Source: Photobacterium sp. JCM 19050 (GTDB taxonomy: Bacteria > Pseudomonadota > Gammaproteobacteria > Enterobacterales > Vibrionaceae). Taken from it: DNA of 64,000 nt. The position numbers were made by a program, and so were the translations under genes. The stretch covers positions 124,001-188,000 of the forward strand of contig BAXG01000002.1 in NCBI GenBank assembly GCA_001310455.1, given 5' to 3'. How positions within the stretch are numbered: position 1 is the stretch's first letter; each line of letters starts with the position of its first letter. A model generated the notes under the pieces. It had not been told where the DNA came from and made no database searches. It was given only the letters and a program-made list of their open reading frames with translations. Below, in pieces: positions 32,577-42,271 of the stretch.

Positions 32577-32602
32577 AGGGGAGCTTCGGCTCCCCTTTCT
32601 TT
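32577..32602 (+). terminator. Terminator after ndk
   Basis: Perfect eight-base stem AGGGGAGC/GCTCCCCT with a TTCG loop, followed by TTCTTTT. Confidence 0.85.
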
Positions 32603-32664
32603 TGGTAATTCCCCTAAACTCAATATGTGGAATCGGTCACGTAAAGCCTGTACAATTTCGCGCC

Positions 32665-32830
32665 TTATACCAATCAGACTAATTCCTTGATCATTCTGAC
32701 TGGTCGAAATCATCCATTTCAGCGTTGCTCGTTTTGGTGTTAGCCCCACTAGCATCTGCAACTCGCGCCTTGAACTGAATGATTTCTCCAGCGTCATCTC
32801 AGACCAAAGAAATAATCCAATTGGTATTAA
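32665..32830. repeat. MITE-like intergenic repeat with imperfect terminal inverted repeats
   Basis: A 166-base non-coding block between ndk and rlmN whose ends are imperfect inverted copies. The left end reads TTATACCAATCAGACTAATT; the right end read in reverse is TTAATACCAATTGGATTATT. The shared core TACCAAT is at both tips. The interior has no credible gene. This end sequence resembles a non-autonomous repeat I recall seeing scattered in Vibrionaceae genomes, but only one copy is in this window, so mobility is inferred from structure. Confidence 0.6.
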
Positions 32831-32885
32831 AACCGGGCAACCGCCGGATAGTTTCCGGGTCACAATACGTATCACGAGGCAATCG

Positions 32886-34005
32886 ATGACAACTGAAAAA
32901 ATCAATCTGCTGGATTTTGACCGCCAGGCCCTGCGTCAGTTCTTTGCAGAAGAACTGAATGAAAAGGCGTTTCGTGCAGACCAGATTATGAAGTGGATGT
33001 ACCACTTCGGTTGTGATGACTTCGATCAGATGACCAACATCAACAAAAAGCTTCGTGAGCGCCTGAAAGAAATTGCTGAAATCCGCGCTCCACAGGTCAG
33101 CGCTGCCCAGTACTCACAGGATGGCACCATCAAGTGGGCAATGCGTGTGGGTAACCAGGATGTAGAAACTGTCTATATCCCTGAAGATGATCGTGCGACC
33201 CTGTGTGTTTCTTCCCAGGTTGGATGTGCGCTGGAATGTAAGTTCTGTTCAACTGCCCAACAAGGCTTCAACCGCAACCTGCGTGTGTCTGAAATTATCG
33301 GACAGGTATGGCGCGCTGCGAAAGAAATTGGTGTTGAAAAGGAAACCGGACGCCGTCCTATTACCAACGTGGTAATGATGGGCATGGGTGAGCCTCTCCT
33401 GAACGTGAAAAACCTGATCCCAGCGCTGAACTTGATGTTGGATGACTATGGTTTTGGCCTGTCCAAACGACGCGTTACCGTATCCACGTCAGGTGTGGTT
33501 TCTGGCCTCAAGCAACTTACCGGTCAACTGGATGTGGCCCTGGCTATCTCCCTGCATGCGCCAAATGATGAGCTGCGCAGCCAGATTATGCCTATTAATG
33601 ACAAGTACGACATTGAAACCTTCCTGTCGGCGGTGCGTGACTACATCGCAGTTTCCAATGCAAACCGTGGCCGCGTAACCGTTGAGTATATTTTGCTCGA
33701 CCACGTAAATGACGGTACAGAACATGCGCACCAGCTCGCAGAGTTGCTAAAAGATACGCCTGCGAAGATAAATCTTATTCCTTTCAACTTACCCGGGGTC
33801 ACCATACAACAAACCAAGCAATAGCCGTATTGATCGCTTCCGTAAGGCTTTGGAGCAGTACGATATTACCGTCACAACACGTAAGACCCGTGGTGATGAT
33901 ATTGATGCCGCTTGTGGCCAGTTAGTTGGTGATGTGATTGACCGCACGAAACGGACAAATGGTATACGTGGGAAAGGTGAACCGATCCCGGTTACTTCTG
34001 TCTAA
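32886..34005 (+). CDS. rlmN: Dual-specificity 23S rRNA/tRNA adenine C2-methyltransferase RlmN (one frame break)
   Basis: Radical-SAM enzyme methylating A2503 of 23S rRNA and A37 of some tRNAs. The restored length is 373 residues. The [4Fe-4S] cysteines are C114, C118 and C121 ([20 protein letters not shown]). MGMGEPLLN and the C-terminal catalytic cysteine region [13 protein letters not shown] are present. The frame changes near 33793: two bases, not one, are needed (AACCCTTAC read as AACTTAC), restoring [17 protein letters not shown]. The Fe-S requirement fits the isc operon just upstream. Confidence 0.92.
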
Positions 34006-34020
34006 AGTGATGAGTATCAA

Positions 34021-34050
34021 TAAGGCCACATCGATGTGGCCTTAGTTTTA
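34021..34050 (+). terminator. Terminator after rlmN
   Basis: Near-continuous palindrome: TAAGGCCACAT and ATGTGGCCTTA separated by CG, then GTTTTA. It starts 15 bases after the rlmN stop. Confidence 0.75.
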
Positions 34051-34144
34051 TCTCAGTAATTTTTCCTGCTGCTATCACCCTGACTTGAGCAAACGGCAAC
34101 ATACGGTGCTTTTTTCATTTATGTTGCGAGGGATGACTCAAACT

Positions 34145-34900
34145 ATGTTACGATGGTCAGCAATTTTGTTGTTTTTTGGTCTGTTAAGCGGCTGCGTGAC
34201 TGTTTCCGAAGATGAAACAGGTGATTCTTTTGACAATGTCCAGGCAGCTGAAGCCCGAGTGACGCTGGGGCTGAATTACATGCAGCAAGGGCAGTGGCAG
34301 CGCGCCAGGGAGAACCTGGAACTGGCAATGCAGTACGCCCCGGATTATTACCGGTCACTCATTGGCATGGCGTATTACCTGCAAAACGTCGGCTCAGATG
34401 ATGAAGCTGAAGGTTTATATAAAAAAGCGCTGAGATATTCACCTGACAATGGTGATGTTCTTAACAATTATGGCGTATTTTTGTGCAGGAAAGAGCGTTA
34501 CGATGATGCGCAAAACGCATTTTCAAAGGCAATAAAACAACCTTATTACTATCAGGTCGCAGCAAGTTATGAAAATGCGGCCTTTTGCGAATTAAAAGCC
34601 GGTAACCGTGAAACCGCAATCTATAAGTTTGAAAAGGCGCTGGCGAATGAGCCAACCCGCCCGAAGACCTTGTTGCAACTGGCTGATATAAAAATTGAAG
34701 ACGATAAGTATAACCAAGCTCGCCTTCATCTGTTTGCCTTTAATAAAAGGTACGGTTACCAGCCAACAAGCTTGCTTATGCTCATACAACTTGAAGCAAA
34801 GGCAGGCAGACAAATAGAAGTGGATCGCTACGGCGAACTGTTGGCGACCATGTATCCGGACTCTGAACAATATCAGCGATATATTGCGAATGACTACTGA
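34145..34900 (+). CDS. pilW: Type IV pilus biogenesis lipoprotein PilW/PilF
   Basis: Outer-membrane lipoprotein (pilotin) required for assembly of the PilQ secretin. A signal peptide ends in the lipobox LSGC (C17 if the ATG at 34145 is used). A superhelix of TPR repeats follows: LGLNYMQQGQWQRARENLELAM, YYLQNVGSDDEAEGLYKKAL, YGVFLCRKERYDDAQNAFSKA. The frame is open upstream to 34085 and an ATG at 34133 is also possible; 34145 best fits a short lipoprotein signal. The stop overlaps the start of rodZ by 11 bases. Confidence 0.9.
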   Translation: MLRWSAILLFFGLLSGCVTVSEDETGDSFDNVQAAEARVTLGLNYMQQGQWQRARENLELAMQYAPDYYRSLIGMAYYLQNVGSDDEAEGLYKKALRYSPDNGDVLNNYGVFLCRKERYDDAQNAFSKAIKQPYYYQVAASYENAAFCELKAGNRETAIYKFEKALANEPTRPKTLLQLADIKIEDDKYNQARLHLFAFNKRYGYQPTSLLMLIQLEAKAGRQIEVDRYGELLATMYPDSEQYQRYIANDY

Positions 34901-35906
34901 AATACATTCCGAACCTCATATCGATGCGCCACTGCAAAGTGCGGGAAGTCTGCTCAAGGAAAAGCGTGAAGCGCTTGGGCTGTCTATAAAAGATGTCGCC
35001 GAACGCCTCCATCTTCGCACCACGGTTGTAGAGGCTATCGAGCAGGATCATACTGAATTTGACCAGATCTCAACGTATGTGCGCGGCTATGTCCGTGCCT
35101 ATGCGAAACTGGTTGATCTCAATGCTGATGAACTTATAGCTATGATGCCGCACCTCAAAACGGCAGAAGTTCATCACGCTTCCCAGATGCAGAGCTTTTC
35201 GCGAAAAACGAACCATGAAAAGCGTGATAACCGCCTGATGAGCCTGACCTGGCTGATTATTGCGGTTATTGTAGGCGTTTCAGGGTACTGGTGGTGGCAA
35301 AACAGTCGTGTGGCGGAGCTTTCCGTTATCGACCAGCCGGTCTCTGAAGCAACAGACTCCGGTGAGCCGGCTTCCCCGCAGATCAATCAAACGACAGATG
35401 CGCCAGCTGCGCCAGAAGAGCCTGCATCACCTGTTCGAAATACACCTAATTTAGAAACTGCACCAGCAACTGAGGCTGAGCCACAGGCCGCTGAGGTGCA
35501 AACGTCTGCAGACCCGGTTATCAATGAGGCGGCCACAGAGCAAGTGCCTCAGAGCGCTGCGACCGTTGAAGAACCGTCTGAGCAAACCGCTCAGGTTGCT
35601 GCTTCGGAAGCCAACGAAACTGCAACTGCCGATGCTCCTCCTGTTGCGCCGGTACAACAGGGCCCAACAAGTGATTTGCTTGTGGTAAAATTCAGCTCAG
35701 ATTGCTGGGTGGATATCCGCGATGCGTCCGGAAAACGTCTGGCTATTGGTATTAAAGGGACGGGGGATACGCTGAACCTGTCCGGTGAACCACCGTATAA
35801 AGTAGTATTAGGCGCTCCTGAAGTGGTTACCATGACTTACGATGGTGAGTCTGTGAACCTGGGCAAGTATGAATCCGGAAATGTTGCCCGATTCACGCTG
35901 CCGTAA
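34890..35906 (+). CDS. rodZ: Cytoskeletal/cell-shape protein RodZ
   Basis: Links MreB to the elongation machinery. 338 residues from the ATG at 34890. A cytoplasmic helix-turn-helix domain (GSLLKEKREALGLSIKDVAERL, ~19-88) precedes one transmembrane helix (~117-136, MSLTWLIIAVIVGVSGYWWW), a Pro/Ala/Glu/Thr-rich periplasmic linker (~145-260) and a C-terminal beta domain (SDCWVDIRDASGKRL, DUF4115). Overlap with pilW implies coupled translation. Intact. Confidence 0.93.
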   Translation: MTTEIHSEPHIDAPLQSAGSLLKEKREALGLSIKDVAERLHLRTTVVEAIEQDHTEFDQISTYVRGYVRAYAKLVDLNADELIAMMPHLKTAEVHHASQMQSFSRKTNHEKRDNRLMSLTWLIIAVIVGVSGYWWWQNSRVAELSVIDQPVSEATDSGEPASPQINQTTDAPAAPEEPASPVRNTPNLETAPATEAEPQAAEVQTSADPVINEAATEQVPQSAATVEEPSEQTAQVAASEANETATADAPPVAPVQQGPTSDLLVVKFSSDCWVDIRDASGKRLAIGIKGTGDTLNLSGEPPYKVVLGAPEVVTMTYDGESVNLGKYESGNVARFTLP

Positions 35907-35939
35907 CCAACCCGAGTTGTCGTGCTTTTGAGTTAAGTC

Positions 35940-37060
35940 ATGCATAAAGAATCTCCAATCAAACGTCGCCAGTCGACGCGTATCTACGTCGGCAATGTTC
36001 CTGTCGGTGACGGTGCACCTATCGCGGTGCAATCAATGACCAACACACGCACAACGGATGTAGAGGCGACCGTTGCACAAATTCTTGCGCTGGAAAAAGC
36101 CGGTGCGGATATTGTTCGTGTTTCTGTGCCTACCATGGATGCGGCTGAGGCATTCAAACTGATTAAGCAGCAGTCGAATGTGCCGCTGGTGGCGGATATC
36201 CACTTCGACTACCGCATTGCACTTAAAGTTGCGGAGTATGGTGTCGACTGCCTGCGTATCAACCCGGGCAATATCGGGCGTGAAGACCGTATTCGCGCGG
36301 TGGTTGATTGTGCCCGTGACAAAAATATCCCCATTCGCATCGGTGTAAACGGTGGATCGCTCGAACGTGATCTTCAGGAAAAGTACGGTGAACCGACACC
36401 GGAAGCGCTGGTTGAATCCGCGATGCGTCATGTGGATATCCTTGATCGCCTGAACTTTGATCAGTTTAAGGTCAGCGTAAAGGCTTCAGACGTTTTTCTG
36501 GCTGTAGATGCCTACCGCAAACTGGCGCAGGAAATTCGCCAGCCGCTGCACCTGGCATTACTGAAGCCGGTGGTGCGCGTGCAGGAGCGGTTAAATCGGC
36601 GATCGGCCTGGGTATTCTGCTGTCTGAAGGTATCGGTGATACTCTGCGTATCTCGCTGGCAGCCAACCCGGTTGAAGAGATCAAAGTAGGCTTTGATATC
36701 CTCAAGTCCCTGCGTATCCGTTCACGCGGTATCAACTTCATTGCCTGCCCGACCTGTTCGCGCCAGGAATTTGATGTAATTGGTACCATCAATGAACTGG
36801 AACAACGCCTGGAAGATGTTGTCGTACCAATGGATGTGTCGGTTATCGGTTGTGTGGTAAACGGCCCGGGTGAAGCGGAAGTGTCTCACCTTGGTGTGGC
36901 TGGTGCCAACAAACGCAGCGCGCTGTATGAAGACGGTAAGCGCACCAAAGACCGACTGGACAATGATGACCTTATTGACACGCTCGAAGCGCGTATCCGG
37001 GCTAAGGCGGCAATGCTTGATGAAACAAACCGCATCAAGGTTGAAGAAATCGAAAAATAA
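35940..37060 (+). CDS. ispG: 4-hydroxy-3-methylbut-2-en-1-yl diphosphate synthase IspG (one frame break)
   Basis: [4Fe-4S] enzyme of the MEP isoprenoid pathway. The restored length is 373 residues. [30 protein letters not shown] and [16 protein letters not shown] form the barrel. The cluster cysteines lie in [15 protein letters not shown] and [15 protein letters not shown] is missing near 36555 (GGG read as GG), restoring [22 protein letters not shown]. It is another essential Fe-S client downstream of isc and precedes hisS as usual. Confidence 0.93.
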
Positions 37061-37065
37061 CCGTT

Positions 37066-37084
37066 CGCCGTGCATCGCACGGCG
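37066..37084 (+). other. Hairpin between ispG and hisS
   Basis: Perfect eight-base stem CGCCGTGC/GCACGGCG with a three-base loop, six bases after the ispG stop and with no T run. It may be an mRNA-stabilising or processing element within the operon. Confidence 0.5.
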
Positions 37085-37137
37085 ATTCGTGTATTGGTAA
37101 ACTATCGCATTCATCTCAGGCGATAACGAGAGTTAAA

Positions 37138-38405
37138 GTGGCGAAGACAATCCAAGCTATCCGAGGCATGAATGACTGCCTCCCAACACAGACTCCGCTT
37201 TGGCAAAAAGTGGAAGGCACCGTTAAATCAGTTATCAGCGCATATGGCTACAACGAAGTCCGTATGCCTATCGTTGAGATGACGAATCTGTTCTGCCGCG
37301 CTATCGGTGAAGTGACCGACGTGGTAGAAAAAGAGATGTACACCTTTGATGACCGCAACGGTGACAGCCTGAGTCTGCGCCCAGAAGGCACTGCAGGTTG
37401 TGTGCGTGCCGGTATTGAAAACGGCCTGCTGTACAATCAGGAACAGCGTCTGTGGTACATGGGCCTATGTTCCGTCACGAGCGTCCCCAGAAAGGCCGCT
37501 ACCGTCAGTTCCACCAGTGTGGTGTGGAAGTGTTCGGTCTGAATGGTCCGGATGTTGATGCAGAACTCATCATGATGACTGCACGCATGTGGCGCGAGCT
37601 GGGTATTTCCGAGCACGTTTCCCTTGAGCTGAACTCAATCGGTTCCCTGGAGGCCCGTGCAAACTACCGTGAAGCACTTATTGCGTATCTTGAACAGCAT
37701 ATGGATGTTCTGGATGAAGACTGCAAGCGCCGTATGTATACCAACCCACTGCGCGTGCTGGACACCAAAAACCCTGACGTGCAGGCGATCTTGGGTGATG
37801 CGCCTAAGCTTTCCGAGTACCTGGATGAAGAATCCAAGGAACATTTTGCGGGTCTCTGTGCTCTGCTTGACGCTGCGGGTATCCCATACAATCTGAATGA
37901 GCGCCTGGTACGTGGCCTGGATTACTACAACCGCACCGTGTTTGAGTGGGTGACATCCAGCCTGGGTGCACAGGGTACAGTCTGTGGCGGCGGCCGCTAC
38001 GACGGCCTGGTTGAACAACTGGGTGGTAAACCGGCTCCGGCTGTAGGTTTTGCCATGGGTCTTGAGCGCCTTGTGCTGCTGATGGAAACCCTGGGACAGA
38101 CTGATGTGCGTCGCGGCGTAGATGTGTATGTTGTGACGGCCGGAGAAGGCACGCTGATGGCAGGTATGAAGCTGGCTGAACGCCTGCGCGAAGACGTACC
38201 GGGCCTGCGTGTCATGACTCACTTCGGTGGCGGTAACTTCAAGAAACAATTCAAGCGTGCAGATAAAGTCGGTGCAGCCGTTGCACTGGTTCTGGGCGAA
38301 GACGAAGTGGCATCCGGACAGGTAACCTTTAAGGATCTGGCCGGCGGTGAACAATTGACAATGTCACAGGATGATGTGGCCGCAAAACTGGCGGCATTGA
38401 TTTAA
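37138..38405 (+). CDS. hisS: Histidyl-tRNA synthetase (one frame break)
   Basis: Class II aminoacyl-tRNA synthetase. The restored length is 422 residues: [15 protein letters not shown], motif 2 region [17 protein letters not shown], histidine-binding blocks [15 protein letters not shown] and [14 protein letters not shown], and motif 3 [12 protein letters not shown]. The C-terminal anticodon domain is complete. A C is missing near 37465 (CCC read as [14 protein letters not shown]). The start is GTG at 37138. An essential gene, so the break must be technical. Confidence 0.94.
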
Positions 38406-38416
38406 GAGGATCAGTC

Positions 38417-39027
38417 GTGGAAGTCTACACCACAGAAGAACAACAGGTAGAAGCGATTAAGAATTGGTGGAAGGAAAACGGCAAGGCCGTGATCCTTGGC
38501 GCGGTTGTTGGCCTTGGTGGCCTTTACGGCTGGCGTTACTACCAGGGTCATCTCGATACCTCAGCGGAAAACGCCTCTGACGCTTATAACGTGGTTGCTA
38601 CTGCCCTGGCTTCTGACGGTGCGGAAGCGGCCGGGAAAGCCGAAGCGTTTATCAAGGACAATGCTGACACGTCTTATGCTGCAATGGCGAGCTGCAACTT
38701 GCTAAAGTTCAGGCGGAAGCCGGTGAATTGGCAGCCGCTGCCAGACAGCTTCGCTGGGTAACTGACAATGCCAAAGATGAGTCTATGCAGACCATGGCAC
38801 AGATTCGTCTGGCCCGCGTTGAAGCGCAACAGGGTAACCTGGATGCGGCACTTGCAGAGCTGGCTAAGGTCACCTCTGAAAGCTGGGCAGGCACAGTGGA
38901 TGAACTTCGCGGTGACTTTCAGCTTAAAAAAGGTGATGTAGACGCAGCACGTACGTCTTATGAACTGGCTCTTCAAAACGGAGCAGGCCAGGTTGTTCAG
39001 ATGAAACTGGACAACCTTGCTAAGTAA
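38417..39027 (+). CDS. yfgM: YfgM ancillary SecYEG translocon/chaperone protein (one frame break)
   Basis: Inner-membrane protein with a large periplasmic TPR domain; in E. coli it works with PpiD at the Sec translocon. The restored length is 203 residues: cytoplasmic VEVYTTEEQQVEAIKNWWKEN-like start, a helix at ~21-39 (AVILGAVVGLGGLYGWRYY), then TPR-like repeats. A G is missing near 38689 (GG read as G, AAMAELQLAKVQAEAGELAAA). The start is GTG at 38417. It lies between hisS and bamB as expected. Confidence 0.9.
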
Positions 39028-39037
39028 GGATTACGGC

Positions 39038-40195
39038 ATGCAAAAAGCCTTAAAGCGCGCACTCCCAATGTTTTTGGCATTAGGTGTCCTTGCGGGTTGT
39101 GCGAGCGAAGAAGAAGCGGTGCAGATGGCGCCGCTTCCTGTCGTAAAAAGTGAATTTGCACCGAAGCAGGTTTGGCAGCATCAGATCGGTGACGGCGTGG
39201 GGCAGTATTTTTCGCGCCTTTCTCCGGCAGTCGGTTACGACAAAATATTTGCTGCTGACCGCGATGGTACTGTGTATGCGCTGGACAGCGAAACCGGTAA
39301 AACCCTTTGGGAAGTAAACCTGGGTGAAGATACCCCGGCATTGCTTTCAGGTGGTTTGACGCTTTCTTACGGCAAGGTGTTTATCGGCTCTGAAAACGGC
39401 TATGTGGTTGCACTCGACGAAGAAACCGGCGAGACCAAATGGCAAAGCCAGGTCAACGGTGAAGTGTTGGCCAAGCCTCTGGCTGATGAAGGTATGGTGG
39501 TGGTGAATACCACTCGCGGTACGCTGGTTGCGCTGGATGCGGAAACCGGGGAGCAGAAGTGGCGCATCGGTAACGAAGTGCCAAACCTGACACTTCGTGG
39601 AGACAGTGCGCCGGTTACCGTTGGCGGTGGCGTATTCTGGGGAATGGCAAATGGCCGTCTGGGTGCGGCGCTGATGAACTCCGGGCAGGTACTTTGGCAG
39701 ATCCCAATTGGCAGTCCGAAAGGGGCAACCGAGATTGACCGTCTGGTCGATGTGGACTCCACGCCGGTAATTTCAGGCGACCGCCTTTACGTCCTGGGGT
39801 ACAATGGCCACCTTTTCGCCATGGACCTGCGCTCCGGACAACCAGTTTGGAAGCGTAACTATTCGGCTTATAACGACTTTTTCGTTGCGGGTAACCGAAT
39901 TTTTCTGACCACGGACAAAGACCATGTCGTCGCGATTGATGCGCGGAGTGGAACTGAGCTGTGGGAGAACAAGGATCTGCAATACCGCCTCCTGACTGCG
40001 CCAGTGGCGATATCAGGCTATATTGTGGTAGGCGATGCAGAAGGTTACCTTCACTGGCTGGATCCTGACACTGGTGAGTTTGTTGCCCAGCAGCAGATTA
40101 ATGATAGTGGCCTGGCAGTCGCACCGGTACGCGTGGATGACGGCTACCTGGTGATGGACCGCGAAGGCGATCTGCGAAAGCTGCAAATTCCCTGA
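39038..40195 (+). CDS. bamB: Outer membrane assembly lipoprotein BamB
   Basis: Lipoprotein of the BAM complex that folds outer-membrane beta-barrels. 385 residues from the ATG at 39038, which has AAGGA upstream; the lipobox is LAGC with C21. The mature part is an eight-bladed PQQ-type beta-propeller, with repeated blocks such as GTVYALDSETGKTLWEV, GYVVALDEETGETKWQS and GTLVALDAETGEQKWRI. Intact, 11 bases after yfgM. Confidence 0.95.
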   Translation: MQKALKRALPMFLALGVLAGCASEEEAVQMAPLPVVKSEFAPKQVWQHQIGDGVGQYFSRLSPAVGYDKIFAADRDGTVYALDSETGKTLWEVNLGEDTPALLSGGLTLSYGKVFIGSENGYVVALDEETGETKWQSQVNGEVLAKPLADEGMVVVNTTRGTLVALDAETGEQKWRIGNEVPNLTLRGDSAPVTVGGGVFWGMANGRLGAALMNSGQVLWQIPIGSPKGATEIDRLVDVDSTPVISGDRLYVLGYNGHLFAMDLRSGQPVWKRNYSAYNDFFVAGNRIFLTTDKDHVVAIDARSGTELWENKDLQYRLLTAPVAISGYIVVGDAEGYLHWLDPDTGEFVAQQQINDSGLAVAPVRVDDGYLVMDREGDLRKLQIP

Positions 40196-40215
40196 TTTCA
40201 GCGGAATATGAACAT

Positions 40216-40249
40216 AACGGCTCTTGGTTGTTATCGGCCAGGAGCCGTT
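40216..40249 (+). other. Hairpin between bamB and der
   Basis: AACGGCTC pairs with GAGCCGTT around a loop that can itself pair (TTGG with CCA). There is no T run, so it is only a possible attenuator. Confidence 0.45.
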
Positions 40250-40284
40250 GTCATTAGATAATACTGATTTTTAAAGAGGTTAAT

Positions 40285-41790
40285 ATGATTCCTGTTGTTG
40301 CTCTTGTGGGGCGGCCTAATGTCGGGAAATCAACACTGTTTAACCGCCTGACCCGCACCCGCGATGCGCTGGTTGCGGACTTTCCAGGTTTAACCAGGGA
40401 TCGTAAATACGGTAAAGCAAAGCTGGGCGAACACGAATTCATCGTGATTGACACCGGCGGCATCGATGGAACCGAAGAAGGTGTTGAAACTAAAATGGCC
40501 CAGCAGTCACTGGCTGCAATCGATGAGGCCGATGTTGTCCTGTTTATGGTTGATGGCCGTGCCGGTCGCACCCCTGCGGATGAAGAAATTGCCAATCACC
40601 TGCGCAGCCGTGAAAAGACTACCTTCCTGGTTGTAAACAAGGTTGACGGCATCGATGCTGACCAGGCCGGAGCGGATTTCTGGAGCCTTGGCTTTGAAGA
40701 GATGTTCCAGATCGCCGCAGCCCACGGCCGTGGTGTTGGTGCACTGATTGACCGTGCCCTGACGCCTGTTGCCGAGGAAATGGCGGAAGACACGGAAGAA
40801 GATGAAGAACTGGACCCAATGCTGGTGGATCTGACTGACGAAGCCGATGAGGATGAGCAGGAAGAGAATGCCAGCGAAGAAGATGCAGAAGCGGCTTACA
40901 AGCGCCTGCAGGACCAGCCAATCAAAATGGCTATTATTGGCCGTCCAAACGTAGGCAAATCAACCCTGACCAACCGCATCCTCGGTGAAGAGCGCGTCGT
41001 GGTCTATGACATGCCGGGAACTACCCGTGACTCTATCTATATCCCGATGGAGCGCGACGGTCGTGAGTATGTGCTGATTGATACCGCAGGTGTGCGTCGT
41101 CGTAAGCGTATCAACGAAACTGTTGAAAAGTTCTCCGTCGTACAGACCCTGAAGGCGATTGAAGATGCCAACGTGGTTCTGCTGGTTATTGATGCCCGCG
41201 AAAATATCTCTGACCAGGATCTAAGCCTGCTGGGCTTTACCTTGAACGCAGGTCGTTCCATTGTACTGGCAGTGAATAAGTGGGATGGCCTTGACCAGGA
41301 TGTAAAAGATCGGGTGAAGAAAGAGCTGGATCGTCGTCTTGGCTTCGTTGATTTTGCCCGTATCCACTTTATTTCAGCGCTACACGGTACCGGTGTTGGT
41401 CACCTGTTCGAATCTGTGCAGGAAGCCTATGAGTCTGCGACCAAACGTGTCAGCACCTCTCTGCTTACCCGCATCCTGAACATGGCGAAAGAGGACCACC
41501 AGCCGCCAATGATCCGTGGTCGCCGCGTGAAGCTGAAATATGCACACGCAGGTGGTTACAACCCGCCAATCGTGGTAGTGCACGGTAACCAGGTAAAAGA
41601 ATTGCCGGATGCGTACAAGCGCTACCTGATGAACTACTACCGCAAGTCACTGGAAATTGTGGGTACACCAATCCGTATGCAGTTCCAGAACAGCGAGAAC
41701 CCGTTCGAAGGCAAAAAAGAAAAGCTGACAATGTCCCAGGAACGTCAGCGTAAGCGCCTGATGACAATGCTACAAACCCGGAAGAAATAA
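40285..41790 (+). CDS. der: Ribosome biogenesis GTPase Der (EngA)
   Basis: GTPase with two tandem G domains needed for 50S maturation. 501 residues, intact. Walker A motifs [12 protein letters not shown] (~9-20) and [12 protein letters not shown] (~217-228) are both present, as are two DTxG switches (DTGGIDG, DTAGVRR) and NKxD motifs (NKVDG, NKWDG). A long acidic linker (~165-200, rich in Glu/Asp) joins the G domains, and a KH-like domain closes the protein. Strong terminator downstream. Confidence 0.97.
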   Translation: MIPVVALVGRPNVGKSTLFNRLTRTRDALVADFPGLTRDRKYGKAKLGEHEFIVIDTGGIDGTEEGVETKMAQQSLAAIDEADVVLFMVDGRAGRTPADEEIANHLRSREKTTFLVVNKVDGIDADQAGADFWSLGFEEMFQIAAAHGRGVGALIDRALTPVAEEMAEDTEEDEELDPMLVDLTDEADEDEQEENASEEDAEAAYKRLQDQPIKMAIIGRPNVGKSTLTNRILGEERVVVYDMPGTTRDSIYIPMERDGREYVLIDTAGVRRRKRINETVEKFSVVQTLKAIEDANVVLLVIDARENISDQDLSLLGFTLNAGRSIVLAVNKWDGLDQDVKDRVKKELDRRLGFVDFARIHFISALHGTGVGHLFESVQEAYESATKRVSTSLLTRILNMAKEDHQPPMIRGRRVKLKYAHAGGYNPPIVVVHGNQVKELPDAYKRYLMNYYRKSLEIVGTPIRMQFQNSENPFEGKKEKLTMSQERQRKRLMTMLQTRKK

Positions 41791-41811
41791 GGTTTCGACC
41801 GTTAAAATGAG

Positions 41812-41840
41812 AACCCAGCGCTGGCCGCTGGGTTTTTTTT
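41812..41840 (+). terminator. Terminator after der
   Basis: Nine-base stem AACCCAGCG/CGCTGGGTT with a five-base loop, followed by eight T in all. Confidence 0.88.
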
Positions 41841-42159
41841 GATCTAAAAATAGTACCGGAAAGATCAGATTGCGCTCATCCGACTGCCATCACTTTGATG
41901 TAAATGAATCGGTAGTTGCTTTTTTAAGTGACGCAGATCAATAAAATAATTCAGACGCGCCCTGATTTCACTCCGGGATCATATATATCAAATTCTGGAT
42001 CTGGCTGTCATTAAAACTTTTTGCGATATTTTATATCGTATAAAATCCAAAAACAGAACATGTAACTTATGCTTTCGGGAAGTGTATTGATAAATATTCT
42101 GTAGGAAGCAGATCGCTGATCACTTTGCCTGTTCTACGTGATCTGTAGATCATGCGATC
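41841..42159. other. GATC-rich gene-free region; candidate crtS-type replication control site
   Basis: No gene lies between der and the zinc-ribbon gene (41791-42271). This part holds ten GATC sites: 41841, 41863, 41936, 41977, 41998, 42111, 42118, 42140, 42148 and 42156, against about one expected by chance. It also has a dyad CGATAT-TTT-ATATCG (42024-42038) and AT-rich blocks. I found no DnaA-box of the TTATNCACA form. In Vibrio cholerae the chromosome-1 site crtS, which triggers chromosome-2 replication through RctB, lies in this same der-to-xseA neighbourhood as I recall. The assignment is inferred from position plus the Dam-site cluster. Confidence 0.5.
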
Positions 42160-42200
42160 TCTGCTCTAATTGTTCCCAATCACCGGTTTTGTGGTGAACT

Positions 42201-42218
42201 ACAGGTTTTGAAACCTGT
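42201..42218. promoter_or_regulatory. Perfect 18-base dyad upstream of the zinc-ribbon gene
   Basis: ACAGGTTT and AAACCTGT separated by TG, ending 53 bases before the ATG at 42272. It has the form of an operator for a homodimeric regulator, or could cap a transcript as a hairpin. Regulator unknown. Confidence 0.5.
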
Positions 42219-42271
42219 AATATGCTGATAATTTGATAAAATCTGACTAATAACATCTCAGTGAGCACATT

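Noticed and set aside
32564..32905. 113-codon minus-strand frame across the MITE-like block
   Set aside because: Runs through the inverted-repeat ends of the element and is not a plausible protein.
41841..42159. Chromosomal origin oriC
   Set aside because: GATC density is suggestive, but no DnaA boxes of the TTATNCACA type and none of the usual oriC neighbours are present.
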